The notes: generated by a model from the letters alone, not told the origin. Counted from the first letter of the stretch, positions 1 to 5,592 are shown. The stretch is DNA of 7,473 nucleotides from an uncultured Oscillospiraceae bacterium (GCA_934589325.1 CAKTNU010000087.1:1-7473); one strand, 5' to 3'. Program-made: numbers and translations.

Positions 1-13
1 ACTTCGTGCCACT

Positions 14-93
14 GTCTCGCTGCGGCTCGGTCACGGCGCGGCTCTGACATGCCACCGGCATGTCATTCACTACCGCGTCGCCGCTTCGCTACC
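14..93 (+). repeat. 80-bp core repeat, copy 1
   Basis: This is the first of four nearly identical copies (others begin at 2199, 5429 and 7397). It opens with GTCTCGCTGCGGCTCGG and ends CGCTTCGCTACC. At 45-65 it contains a perfect inverted repeat, TGACATGCC and GGCATGTCA separated by ACC. It differs from copy 3 by one base (gcgTcg versus gcgCcg). Positions 1-13 just before it read as the reverse complement of the GGCAC-GAA-GTGCC stem module seen intact at 7145-7157, so the composite element continues beyond the left edge. A short open frame crosses it, but the same frame recurs in the other copies and resembles no protein I know. Confidence 0.9.
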
Positions 94-141
94 CTAGAAG
101 GGGAAGCGCTGCGCGGCAAAGATTCGGGCGGCAGCGTTGAA
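94..141 (+). repeat. Tail repeat module, plus orientation
   Basis: The segment GGGGAAGCGCTGCGCGGC followed by AAAGATTCGGGCGGCAGCG directly follows core copy 1. It recurs in reverse orientation at 7094-7132 and, shorter, at 2319-2344. A degenerate form follows core copy 3 at 5514-5550. The module therefore travels partly with the core and partly with the hairpin modules. No coding or regulatory role is visible. Confidence 0.65.
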
Positions 142-150
142 ACTACGCCC

Positions 151-203
151 TTGGCGCCCCCCTATGGGGGAGCTGTCGGCGGAAGCCGACTGAGGGGGCG
201 CCG
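151..203. repeat. Palindromic module with GGCGCC ends
   Basis: GGCGCCCCC at 153-161 is the inverted complement of GGGGGCGCC at 194-202. Inside are a C-tract/G-tract hairpin (CCCCC, ctat, GGGGG around 158-170) and a second stem, GTCGGC (175-180) with GCCGAC (185-190). This is the minimal form of the modules seen elsewhere. The copy at 2168-2292 looks like the same unit with the 80-bp core placed inside it. Positions 204-260, between this unit and the next repeat, are purine-rich and show nothing I can name. Confidence 0.75.
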
Positions 204-260
204 GGGGGGAGAAAGCGCCAAGGCGGAAAAGAAAGGGACGGGTTTAGGTCTAGCCCAAAG

Positions 261-459
261 GCTTCCCCTTTAGGGGAAGCTGTCAGCCTTGGCTGACTGA
301 TGGGGCGCCGGGGTGGGATAACTGCCGAGGACGAACCTTGCAGGGAGCGGGACGCGGGTTGTTTGGTCTTGCATAAGGCACGGACAATGGCAGTGGTCCA
401 ACCATGGCGCCCCCATCCCCCAGTGTGCGCACTGGGTACTTCCCCCTGAAGGGGGAAGC
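261..459 (-). repeat. ~200-bp hairpin-ended element, minus orientation
   Basis: Both ends are C-tract/G-tract hairpins: GCTTCCCC-ttta-GGGGAAGC at 261-280 and CTTCCCCC-tgaa-GGGGGAAG at 439-458. Inside each lies a second stem: GTCAGCC-tt-GGCTGAC (282-297) on the left and CCCAGTG-tgcg-CACTGGG (419-436) on the right, then GGCGCC motifs facing inward. The middle, read on the minus strand, contains GTGCCTTATGC and a degenerate form of the GCAGGGTTTGACCTTGGCAG segment seen at 3869-4064, so this is the same element inverted. The two-ended inverted structure is MITE-like, but no transposase or clear target-site duplication is visible. Confidence 0.8.
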
Positions 460-462
460 AAG

Positions 463-532
463 GGGCAGTATATTATGTAACCAACATTAAGTTTACATTA
501 TTATGTTCATAATAATATGTTAACAGCATTAT
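463..532. other. AT-rich intergenic island with palindrome
   Basis: This ~70-bp tract is strikingly AT-rich compared with everything around it. It holds a perfect 9-bp inverted repeat, ATTATTATG-tt-CATAATAAT (497-516), a TGTTAACA palindrome (518-525), and a motif ATTATGTAA present at 472 and again at 529. It may be a promoter or protein-binding region, or simply unselected spacer downstream of a terminator. A TTTACA (492-497) and TAATAT (513-518) pair has a 15-nt spacer, which is too short for a confident promoter call. Confidence 0.5.
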
Positions 533-583
533 GTAAATAAACCCCGCCGGGGGCTGTGAGGCCACACGGCGGGGTTTATTTAC
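533..583 (-). terminator. Bidirectional hairpin terminator after the EEP gene
   Basis: A perfect 17-bp inverted repeat pairs 533-549 with 567-583. It has a GC-rich centre (CCCCGCCG/CGGCGGGG) and A/T-rich outer ends (AAATAAA/TTTATTT), so either strand has a U-rich 3' arm. A nested TGTG/CACA stem (555-558, 563-566) lies in the loop. It sits 48 bp beyond the stop codon of the minus-strand gene ending at 631, and no plus-strand gene enters it within the window, so termination of the ridA/EEP transcript is its likely job. Confidence 0.85.
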
Positions 584-630
584 CTGTATTGGGGATGCGG
601 GCCCGGGAAGTATATGTCTTGAGCCGAGCT

Positions 631-1710
631 TTATTTTTCCAGCACCACCGTTGCGAGGACGGGGTTATGATCGGAATTTTCAAAGGCGGCGTTGACGGTC
701 TCGACCTGCTTCAGGCTGACGTTCGGGGACAGGATAAGGCCGTCGATGACGTAATACTGCGTGCCGGCGGTATCGGCCGGGTCATAGGGCTGATTCAGCA
801 GGCGGCAGGACGGCACGGCGAGGTCGTAGGCCAGAGTCCAGCCCTCGGGGGCGATATCGTCCGGCAGCACGCCCGGCTCCCAATTCTCGGGGTGCGTATT
901 CGGATAGACCTCGAGGCTGCCGGGGAACACCTGATTGAAGTCGCCGCCAGCGATGACGTAATTGCCCTTCGCGTACTCGGCCTCGATGAACTCGCGCAGC
1001 TGCTTTGTCTGGGCTATCTTGCCCTCGCCGTCGTCATACGCCTCGAGGTGGAGGTTGACGAGGACGAGCTGCTTGTCGCTGCCCTCGATGGGCAGATAGC
1101 TCACGAGCAGGCAGCGCTTGAGATTCGCAGTGCTGACCGGCCACGAGAACGGGCAGGGCAGGGCGATGCGCTCGGCCGAGGCGATCTCGTACTCCGTCGT
1201 CGTATAGAGGCCGCTGTTGACGCGGCCGATGGGCGGCCACGGAATGGGGACGTAGGGGCAGGAATAGTTCAGCGCGTGGACGCCGCTGCCGCGGATGACG
1301 TATGTGCTCTCGTCGATGCGGTAGGTGCGGGCGGAGTCGACGTCGACCTCCTGAAGCATGATGAGGTCCGGAGACAGGGTGTCGAGCGTGTCGGAAATGC
1401 CGTTGAGATACTTCTCGACGGTGGCCTCGTCAGCGGACTTTTTCTGCGTGCCGCCGTCCATAAAGAAGTCCTCGCCCGCGCCGAGACCGGCGTAGCCGAT
1501 ATTCCAGCTGAGGACGGTCAGCTCCTCACCGGCCGTGAGCTGCTGGGGGACGGGGTCTGTGACGCCGCCGTCCCGCGGCTCGGCAGTTATCTCGAGCGGC
1601 TCGACCGCAGCGGGGCGGTATTCGGTGACGGTCAGAAACAGGATGCCGAGGGCGGCCAGCGCGACGACTGCGCCGAGCGCCCAGAGCACGATCTTCAGCG
1701 CCTTTTTCAT
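631..1710 (-). CDS. Membrane-anchored endonuclease/exonuclease/phosphatase family protein
   Basis: The 359-residue product starts with a basic stretch and one hydrophobic segment (about residues 4-27), a signal anchor or uncleaved signal peptide, then a linker and an EEP-fold domain from about residue 64. The metal-dependent active-site set is complete: LSWN (N70), LQEVD (E121), NLHLE (H221), GGDFN (D257, N259), ID (D323) and a terminal SDHNP (D347, H348). EEP proteins hydrolyse phosphodiesters in DNA, RNA, lipids or inositol phosphates; the substrate here cannot be told, but the anchor suggests action at or outside the membrane. I chose the ATG at 1710 over one seven codons upstream because it forms an ATGA overlap with the ridA stop, typical of translational coupling, and gives a clean MKKALK membrane start. 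A strong hairpin terminator lies downstream. The family is clear, the function unknown. Confidence 0.9.
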   Translation of the reverse strand: MKKALKIVLWALGAVVALAALGILFLTVTEYRPAAVEPLEITAEPRDGGVTDPVPQQLTAGEELTVLSWNIGYAGLGAGEDFFMDGGTQKKSADEATVEKYLNGISDTLDTLSPDLIMLQEVDVDSARTYRIDESTYVIRGSGVHALNYSCPYVPIPWPPIGRVNSGLYTTTEYEIASAERIALPCPFSWPVSTANLKRCLLVSYLPIEGSDKQLVLVNLHLEAYDDGEGKIAQTKQLREFIEAEYAKGNYVIAGGDFNQVFPGSLEVYPNTHPENWEPGVLPDDIAPEGWTLAYDLAVPSCRLLNQPYDPADTAGTQYYVIDGLILSPNVSLKQVETVNAAFENSDHNPVLATVVLEK

Positions 1711-2078
1711 AGCTCGGCAATCACCTCGCACTCGAGCAGCACGTCCTTGGGCAGATGCGAGACCTCAACGCAGGAGCGTGCGGGGTAGGGCTCGGTAAAG
1801 TACTGCGCGTAGATGGCGTTGACGGCGGCGAAATCGTCCATGTGGCGGATGAAAACGGTGGTCTTGACGACGCGGCCGATGTCGGTCCCGGCGGCCTCGA
1901 GCAGGGCGGCGATGTTCCTGAACACCTGATTGGCCTGCGCCTCGAGGCCGTCGGCGATGGCGCCGGTCTCGGGGATGATGGGGATCTGGCCGGAGCAGAA
2001 CACGAGGTTTCCGACGATCTGCGCCTGCGAGTACGGGCCGATTGCGGCCGGGGCCTTGGGGGTGGATACGGTTTTCAT
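1707..2078 (-). CDS. ridA: RidA family reactive intermediate/imine deaminase
   Basis: This 123-residue protein has the normal length for the YjgF/YER057c/UK114 family. RidA hydrolyses the enamine/imine products (2-aminoacrylate, 2-aminocrotonate) released by PLP-dependent serine/threonine dehydratases, giving ketoacid and ammonia and protecting PLP enzymes from damage. Family landmarks are present: APAAIGPYSQ near the N-terminus, FCSGQIP (G30), the substrate-binding arginine in PARSCVEV (R101, matching E. coli R105), and LPKDVLLE (E116, matching E. coli E120). These mark the deaminase-competent RidA subgroup. AAGGAGG at 2087-2093 precedes the ATG. The gene overlaps the downstream EEP gene by 4 nt. 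The co-oriented threonine ammonia-lyase upstream is a source of its substrate. I found no convincing promoter between them. Confidence 0.95.
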   Translation of the reverse strand: MKTVSTPKAPAAIGPYSQAQIVGNLVFCSGQIPIIPETGAIADGLEAQANQVFRNIAALLEAAGTDIGRVVKTTVFIRHMDDFAAVNAIYAQYFTEPYPARSCVEVSHLPKDVLLECEVIAEL

Positions 2079-2167
2079 GGGTTGTTCCTCCTTGCGGTTA
2101 TGTTATGATGTGGGTGGTGGTTTTTGGGCAGGGTGGTGTCTTTTGCGGATTGGCACTTTCTCAGCCC

Positions 2168-2292
2168 TGGCGCCCCCTCAGTCGGCTGCGCCGACAGCGT
2201 CTCGCTGCGGCTCGGTCACGGCGCGGCTCTGACATGCCACCGGCATGTCATTCACTCCCGCGCCGCCGCTTCGCTACCCAGAGGGGGCGCCA
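2168..2292. repeat. Palindromic module carrying core repeat copy 2
   Basis: The unit is bounded by 12-bp perfect inverted repeats, TGGCGCCCCCTC (2168-2179) and GAGGGGGCGCCA (2281-2292). Inside the left end is the stem GTCGGC-tgc-GCCGAC. The 80-bp core occupies 2199-2278, with its palindrome at 2230-2250 and one base different from the other copies (ctCccgc). Compared with the small unit at 151-203, the core replaces most of the C-tract/G-tract hairpin, giving a nested arrangement. The unit lies between ilvA and ridA, so an ilvA-ridA readthrough transcript would carry it. Confidence 0.8.
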
Positions 2293-2318
2293 AGGGCGTG
2301 GATTTGGCGCTGGTGCTT

Positions 2319-2356
2319 GAATCTTTGCCGCGGAGCGCTTCCCCTGAAGGGGAAGC
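2319..2356 (-). repeat. Tail repeat module with C-tract/G-tract hairpin
   Basis: Read on the minus strand, this is the same tail module as at 94-141 (GGGGAAGCGCT, CCGCGGCAAAGATTC). It overlaps the perfect hairpin GCTTCCCC-TGAA-GGGGAAGC at 2337-2356. It belongs to the 398-bp gene-free gap between ridA and ilvA. The gap's remaining bases (2094-2167, 2357-2414) show no gene or clear signal. Confidence 0.65.
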
Positions 2357-2414
2357 CTTTTGGCAGTGAATGAACCTTTACCTCTCTTTTGCGTCATGGC
2401 GGTCTCTATACCAT

Positions 2415-2462
2415 GGCGACCCCACAGTCGGCTTCGCCGACAGCTCCCTTAGGAGGGGAGCC
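2415..2462 (-). repeat. Two-stem repeat module downstream of ilvA
   Basis: This module holds the stem GTCGGC-ttc-GCCGAC (2427-2441) and a GCTCCC/GGGAGC stem (2443-2461), flanked by GGCGACCCCA on the left. It lies 15 bp after the ilvA stop on the ilvA-transcribed strand. The stems could slow or terminate transcription, but no U-tract follows, so I do not call it an intrinsic terminator. Confidence 0.6.
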
Positions 2463-2476
2463 AAGGGCACGGTGGA

Positions 2477-3688
2477 TCACTGATCCATCAATATTGTATA
2501 TCCGTGCTGCTTCAGGGCGGTCAGGACGGCTTCGCCGTGCTCCTTGCCGGCGACCTCGCAGGCCACGCTGACGGTGGTCTCGTTCGGGTTCAGACCCTGG
2601 CTCAGCTTATCGTGCTGGACGGTGAGGATGTTCGCGCTCATGGAGGCGAGGATGTGCAGCAGCTGCTCGAGGCTGCCGGGGCGGTCGAGCAGCTTCACGG
2701 CGAATTTTATGCGCCGGTGGCGGGCGACTAGACCCTGCTCGATGATGCTCTGCACAAAGCTGACGTCGATATTGCCGCCGGACATGATGCACACCACGCG
2801 CTTGCCGCGCACGTCCAGCTTGCCGCTTAGCACGGCGGCGAGCGGCGTCGCGCCTGCGGGCTCGACTATCTGCTTGCAGCGCTCCATCAGCAGCAGTATC
2901 GCGGAGGATATCTCCATGTCCGACACCGTGACCACGCCGTCGGCATAGCGGTTGATGAGATCTACCGTAATGTCGCCCGGCGCTTTGACGGCGATGCCGT
3001 CGGCGATGGTGGAGGCCGTGTCGGTCGTGACGAGGCGGCCCGCCCTGTAGCTCTGCGCGATGGCGTCCGCGCCCTCGGCCTGCACGCCGTAGACCCGCAC
3101 ACGCGGGTTTATCTGCTTTATCGCGGCCGCGACGCCGGCCAGAAGTCCGCCGCCGCCCGCGGGGGCGATGACTATGTCCACGCTCGGCAGGTCGCCGAGG
3201 ATCTCGAGCCCCAGCGTGCCCTGACCGGCGATGACCTCGAGGTCGTTATACGGGTGCAGGAAGGTCGCGCCCTCCTCCTCGCATATCTCGCAGGCGCGCT
3301 TGTACGCGTCGTCATAGCAGTCGCCGGCGAGGACGACCCTTGCGCCGTAGCTCTCGGTGGCCTGGACCTTGGCGATGGGCGCGGCCTTGGGCATGACGAT
3401 GGTGGCCGGGATGCCGAACTTGCGTGCGGCGCAGGCGACGCCCTGCGCGTGGTTCCCGGCGGAGGAGGCAACGACGGCCTGAAGCCCGCCGCGTTCCATA
3501 AGCGCGGCGATCTTATTGCTTGCGCCGCGGATCTTGAACGAGCCGGTTTTCTGGCGGTTTTCGCATTTGAGATAGATGTCGCCGCCGGTCATGGCGGAAA
3601 AGGTGGCGGAATGATCCAGCTCCGTGTGGTGCAGGATGGGCTTGAGCCGCTCCGCCGCAAGCTCGAAGTCGCGAAGTTCGATGTTCAT
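2477..3688 (-). CDS. ilvA: Threonine ammonia-lyase (medium form, C-terminal ACT domain)
   Basis: This PLP enzyme converts threonine to 2-oxobutanoate plus ammonia, either for isoleucine synthesis or for threonine catabolism. The 403 residues match the ~400-residue form with one C-terminal ACT domain: longer than E. coli TdcB (~330) and shorter than E. coli IlvA (~510). Visible are the PLP lysine in TGSFKIRGA (K52), SSAGNHAQG (75-83), the phosphate-binding glycine loop PAGGGGLLAG (G178-G181), SGGN (303-306) and an ACT domain from about 328 (KFAVKLLDRPGSLEQLL). ACT domains usually bind amino acids, so allosteric control is likely. AGGAGG lies 8 nt before the ATG, and a good promoter is at 3725-3753. 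ridA, which clears its reactive product, follows on the same strand. The symbol tdcB would be equally usable; the biosynthetic or catabolic role is not decided by the sequence. Confidence 0.95.
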   Translation of the reverse strand: MNIELRDFELAAERLKPILHHTELDHSATFSAMTGGDIYLKCENRQKTGSFKIRGASNKIAALMERGGLQAVVASSAGNHAQGVACAARKFGIPATIVMPKAAPIAKVQATESYGARVVLAGDCYDDAYKRACEICEEEGATFLHPYNDLEVIAGQGTLGLEILGDLPSVDIVIAPAGGGGLLAGVAAAIKQINPRVRVYGVQAEGADAIAQSYRAGRLVTTDTASTIADGIAVKAPGDITVDLINRYADGVVTVSDMEISSAILLLMERCKQIVEPAGATPLAAVLSGKLDVRGKRVVCIMSGGNIDVSFVQSIIEQGLVARHRRIKFAVKLLDRPGSLEQLLHILASMSANILTVQHDKLSQGLNPNETTVSVACEVAGKEHGEAVLTALKQHGYTILMDQ

Positions 3689-3724
3689 GCGTGTTGCCTC
3701 CTGATTACATTAATATCTGCTGCT

Positions 3725-3753
3725 ATTATAATACTTTACGATACTAAAGGCAA
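3725..3753 (-). promoter_or_regulatory. Sigma70-type promoter of ilvA
   Basis: On the minus strand, TTGCCT (3748-3753) is followed by a 17-nt spacer and a perfect TATAAT (3725-3730). Transcription would start near 3718, giving a leader of about 30 nt with AGGAGG before the ilvA ATG at 3688. The spacing and the perfect -10 make this a strong prediction. Confidence 0.8.
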
Positions 3754-3815
3754 TGTGCTTTTTTGCGTTTTTGACGGTACTGCGCCGCTGCGGGCGAGAA
3801 TTTACGGGGCGTGAC

Positions 3816-3843
3816 TTGACATATTTTCCGGGGATTATATAAT
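3816..3843 (+). promoter_or_regulatory. Consensus sigma70 promoter facing the glycosyltransferase gene
   Basis: TTGACA (3816-3821), a 16-nt spacer and TATAAT (3838-3843) give both consensus hexamers exactly. The expected start near 3850 lies ~20 bp before the hairpin-ended repeat at 3869-4064 and ~290 nt before the glycosyltransferase ATG. The transcript would therefore begin with a highly structured leader. It is divergent from the ilvA promoter about 60 bp away. Confidence 0.8.
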
Positions 3844-3868
3844 TGGGAGTAGGATAGGCGCGGTTCTT

Positions 3869-4064
3869 GCTTCCCCCTCTAGGGGGAAGTGGCGCGGAGC
3901 GCCGATGGGGGCGCCGGGGCTGGATGTGTGCCGGTGTTCGTGCCTTATGCGGGGGAGGACGATGTGTGTCCGGATGCCTGCAGGGTTTGACCTTGGCAGT
4001 CGACCGAGCTTGGCGCCCCATCAGCCCAGTGTGCGCACTGGGCAGCTTCCCCTAAAGGGGAAGC
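3869..4064 (+). repeat. ~200-bp hairpin-ended element, plus orientation
   Basis: The left end is GCTTCCCCC-tcta-GGGGGAAG (3869-3889), followed by a GGCGC-gga-GCGCC stem and GATGGGGGCGCC. The right end mirrors it: GGCGCCCCATCAG, the stem CCCAGTG-tgcg-CACTGGG (4025-4042), then GCTTCCCC-taaa-GGGGAAGC (4045-4064). The 88-nt middle (3937-4024) aligns without gaps to 7287-7374, with about 70 matching bases by hand. A degenerate hairpin of the same type (4080-4098) follows. The element lies between a consensus promoter and the glycosyltransferase gene, so it would be part of that mRNA leader. Confidence 0.8.
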
Positions 4065-4140
4065 CTTGGGACTGTTCTTGCTTTCCTTGGAGGGAAGCCT
4101 TGATGCCCATTACTTTACAAATTACAAACCGGAGGTTACT

Positions 4141-5106
4141 ATGGCTGCGATCTTATACATTATTGTACCCTGCTACAACGAGGAGGCGGTGCTGCCGATC
4201 ACGGCGCCGATGTTCCTCAAAAAGATCAACGACCTTGCCGCGGCGGGGAAGATAAGCCCGGACAGCCGCGTCATGTTCGTCAACGACGGCAGCCGCGACG
4301 GGACCTGGGACATTATCTCCGCCCTCGCACGCGAGGACGAGCACTACGTCGGCATCTGCCAGAGCCGCAACCGCGGCCACCAGAACGCCGTCCTTGCCGG
4401 ACTCATGGAGGCGCGTGAGCGCTGCGACGTCACCATCTCCATCGACTGCGACGGACAGGACGACATCAACGCCATGGACGAGATGATAGACGCGTATCTC
4501 GGCGGCTGCGAGATCGTCTACGGCGTGCGCTCCAGCCGCGAGACCGACACCTTCTTCAAGCGCTTCACCGCGCAGAGCTTCTATAAATTCCTTGCTGCGA
4601 TGGGGGCGGAGGTCGTCTACAATCACGCCGACTACCGGCTGATAAGCTCCCGGGCGCTCAAGGAGTTTGCAAACTTCCGCGAGGTCAACCTCTTCCTGCG
4701 CGGGCTGGTGCCGCTGGTCGGCTTCAAGAGCACCACGGTCAGCTACTCCCGCGCCGAGCGCATCGCAGGCGAGAGCCACTATCCGCTGAAAAAGATGATC
4801 GCGCTCGCGGTCGACGGCATCACGAGCCTGTCGGTGAAGCCGCTGCGGATGATAACCGGCTTCGGCGCGGCCGTCGCGCTCATCAGCTTCATAGGCGTGC
4901 TGTGGGCGCTCATCACGGCGATAGCGGGCAAGGCCGTCGCGGGCTGGGCGAGTATGACCTGCATCATCTGCTTTGTCAGCGGCGTGCAGCTGATCTGCCT
5001 CGGCATAATAGGCGAGTATATCGGCAAGATATACCTCGAGACCAAGCAGCGGCCGCGCTACATCATCAGCGAGCGGACATGGGAGGACAGCGATGAGAGA
5101 GCTTGA
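4141..5106 (+). CDS. Family 2 glycosyltransferase, GtrB/DPM1-like (polyprenyl-phosphate sugar transfer)
   Basis: The product has 321 residues with an N-terminal GT-A domain and two C-terminal membrane segments (about 238-262 and 269-293). Motifs of the GtrB/ArnC/dolichol-phosphate-mannose synthase group are IIVPCYNEE (7-15), FVNDGSRDGT (46-55), the metal-binding DCDGQDD (102-108, where relatives usually have DADLQDP) and AGESHYPLKKM (209-219). Such enzymes move a sugar from a nucleotide sugar to undecaprenyl phosphate on the inner membrane face, supplying donors for wall, teichoic acid or lipid glycosylation. The sugar cannot be predicted. I chose the ATG at 4141 because GGAGG sits 5 nt upstream and the IIVPCYNEE strand follows at once; the in-frame ATG at 4066 lies at the edge of a repeat and would add 25 unrelated residues. 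It overlaps the DUF1653 gene by 14 nt. Confidence 0.93.
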   Translation: MAAILYIIVPCYNEEAVLPITAPMFLKKINDLAAAGKISPDSRVMFVNDGSRDGTWDIISALAREDEHYVGICQSRNRGHQNAVLAGLMEARERCDVTISIDCDGQDDINAMDEMIDAYLGGCEIVYGVRSSRETDTFFKRFTAQSFYKFLAAMGAEVVYNHADYRLISSRALKEFANFREVNLFLRGLVPLVGFKSTTVSYSRAERIAGESHYPLKKMIALAVDGITSLSVKPLRMITGFGAAVALISFIGVLWALITAIAGKAVAGWASMTCIICFVSGVQLICLGIIGEYIGKIYLETKQRPRYIISERTWEDSDERA

Positions 5107-5344
5107 GCTGCACCGCATCTACCGGCATTTCAAGGGCGACTGCTATCTGGTGGAGGACGTGGCGCGTGGCTCCGAGGACGGGGAGGAGTACGTGCTGTAC
5201 CGCAAGCTCTACGGCGACGGCGGGCTCTGGCTGCGGCCGAAGGAGATGTTCCTCGCCGAGGTCGACCGCGAGAAGTACCCCGACGCGCCGCAGCGCTACC
5301 GCTTTGAGCTGCTGGACGTGAAAAGCGTCGCCGGGCATGAGTGA
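5093..5344 (+). CDS. DUF1653 domain protein
   Basis: This 83-residue protein matches the small DUF1653 family along most of its length: YRHFKGDCYLVEDVARGSED (10-29), EEYVLYRKLYGD (31-42), then GLWLRPKEMFLAEV (44-57) and a closing FELL. The fold looks like a small beta-rich domain without a signal peptide or membrane segment. The biochemical role of the family is unknown to me. The ATG lies inside the end of the glycosyltransferase gene (14-nt overlap, different frame) with GGGAGG 6 nt upstream, so the two are very likely co-transcribed and translationally linked. The gap that follows (5345-5592) is filled by repeats and has no U-tract terminator. Confidence 0.88.
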   Translation: MRELELHRIYRHFKGDCYLVEDVARGSEDGEEYVLYRKLYGDGGLWLRPKEMFLAEVDREKYPDAPQRYRFELLDVKSVAGHE

Positions 5345-5356
5345 TCTGGAGGGGGC

Positions 5357-5428
5357 TGTGTGCAAGGTCTGACCTTGGCAGTTATTTGAGCCTGGCGCCC
5401 CATCAGTCGCGGCTTATGCCGCGCCAGC
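5357..5428 (+). repeat. Partial hairpin-ended element joined to core copy 3
   Basis: Positions 5357-5428 align with 7325-7396 with about five mismatches in 72 bases by hand, and share the TTGGCAGTTATT and GGCGCCCCATCAG segments of the ~200-bp element. Only the right half is present. The stem CGCGGC-ttat-GCCGCG (5408-5423) replaces the CCCAGTG stem of other copies, and the 80-bp core follows directly. Confidence 0.75.
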
Positions 5429-5508
5429 GTCTCGCTGCGGCTCGGTCACGGCGCGGCTCTGACATGCCACCGGCATGTCATTCACTACCGCGCCGCCGCT
5501 TCGCTACC
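5429..5508 (+). repeat. 80-bp core repeat, copy 3
   Basis: The copy is identical over the shared 77 bases to the copy starting at 7397 and differs by one base from copies 1 and 2. The TGACATGCC/GGCATGTCA palindrome is at 5460-5480. It lies downstream of the DUF1653 gene and upstream of the ATPase promoter. Confidence 0.9.
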
Positions 5509-5511
5509 TAA

Positions 5512-5572
5512 GAGGGGAGCCGCTTCGCGGGAGAAGATTCGGCGCGGCCCAGGAGGGGAGCCGCTTCGCGGG
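5512..5572 (+). repeat. 20-bp direct repeat, 41 bp apart
   Basis: GAGGGGAGCCGCTTCGCGGG occurs at 5512-5531 and exactly again at 5553-5572. The 21 bases between (GAAGATTCGGC) resemble the tail module at 94-141. This looks like a local duplication of a degenerate tail module just before the ATPase promoter. Confidence 0.85.
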
Positions 5573-5592
5573 CAAACGAGGGCGAATGGTTA

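Noticed and set aside
49..273. Short open frames crossing the repeats (also near 2042-2369, 3867-4255 and 7022-7356)
   Set aside because: They lie wholly in repeat modules, change frame between copies and give no recognisable protein.
556..1788. 410-codon plus-strand open frame opposite the EEP gene
   Set aside because: It is antisense to a gene with a complete catalytic motif set, runs through the ridA end and the start of a terminator arm, and its product is low-complexity V/D/G/A-rich, as expected from GC-rich antisense codons.
2079..2167. Promoter for ridA
   Set aside because: Only weak TAACAT-like -10 matches were seen on the minus strand with no acceptable -35 at 16-18 nt, so it was not called.
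3254..3814. 186-codon plus-strand open frame overlapping ilvA and its promoter
   Set aside because: It is antisense to the conserved PLP domain of ilvA and has no motif of its own.
4101..4128. Possible promoter TTGATG-17-TACAAA just before the glycosyltransferase
   Set aside because: Its start would fall at the ribosome binding site, leaving no usable leader; the hexamers are weak compared with 3816-3843.
4066..4140. Upstream in-frame ATG for the glycosyltransferase
   Set aside because: It lies at the edge of the repeat, no comparable ribosome site precedes it, and the extra 25 residues do not belong to the GT2 fold; GGAGG before 4141 decides the start.
4153..5118. 321-codon minus-strand open frame opposite the glycosyltransferase
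   Set aside because: It mirrors a clear GT2 gene, has no recognisable motif and is explained by GC-rich codon use that rarely makes antisense stops.
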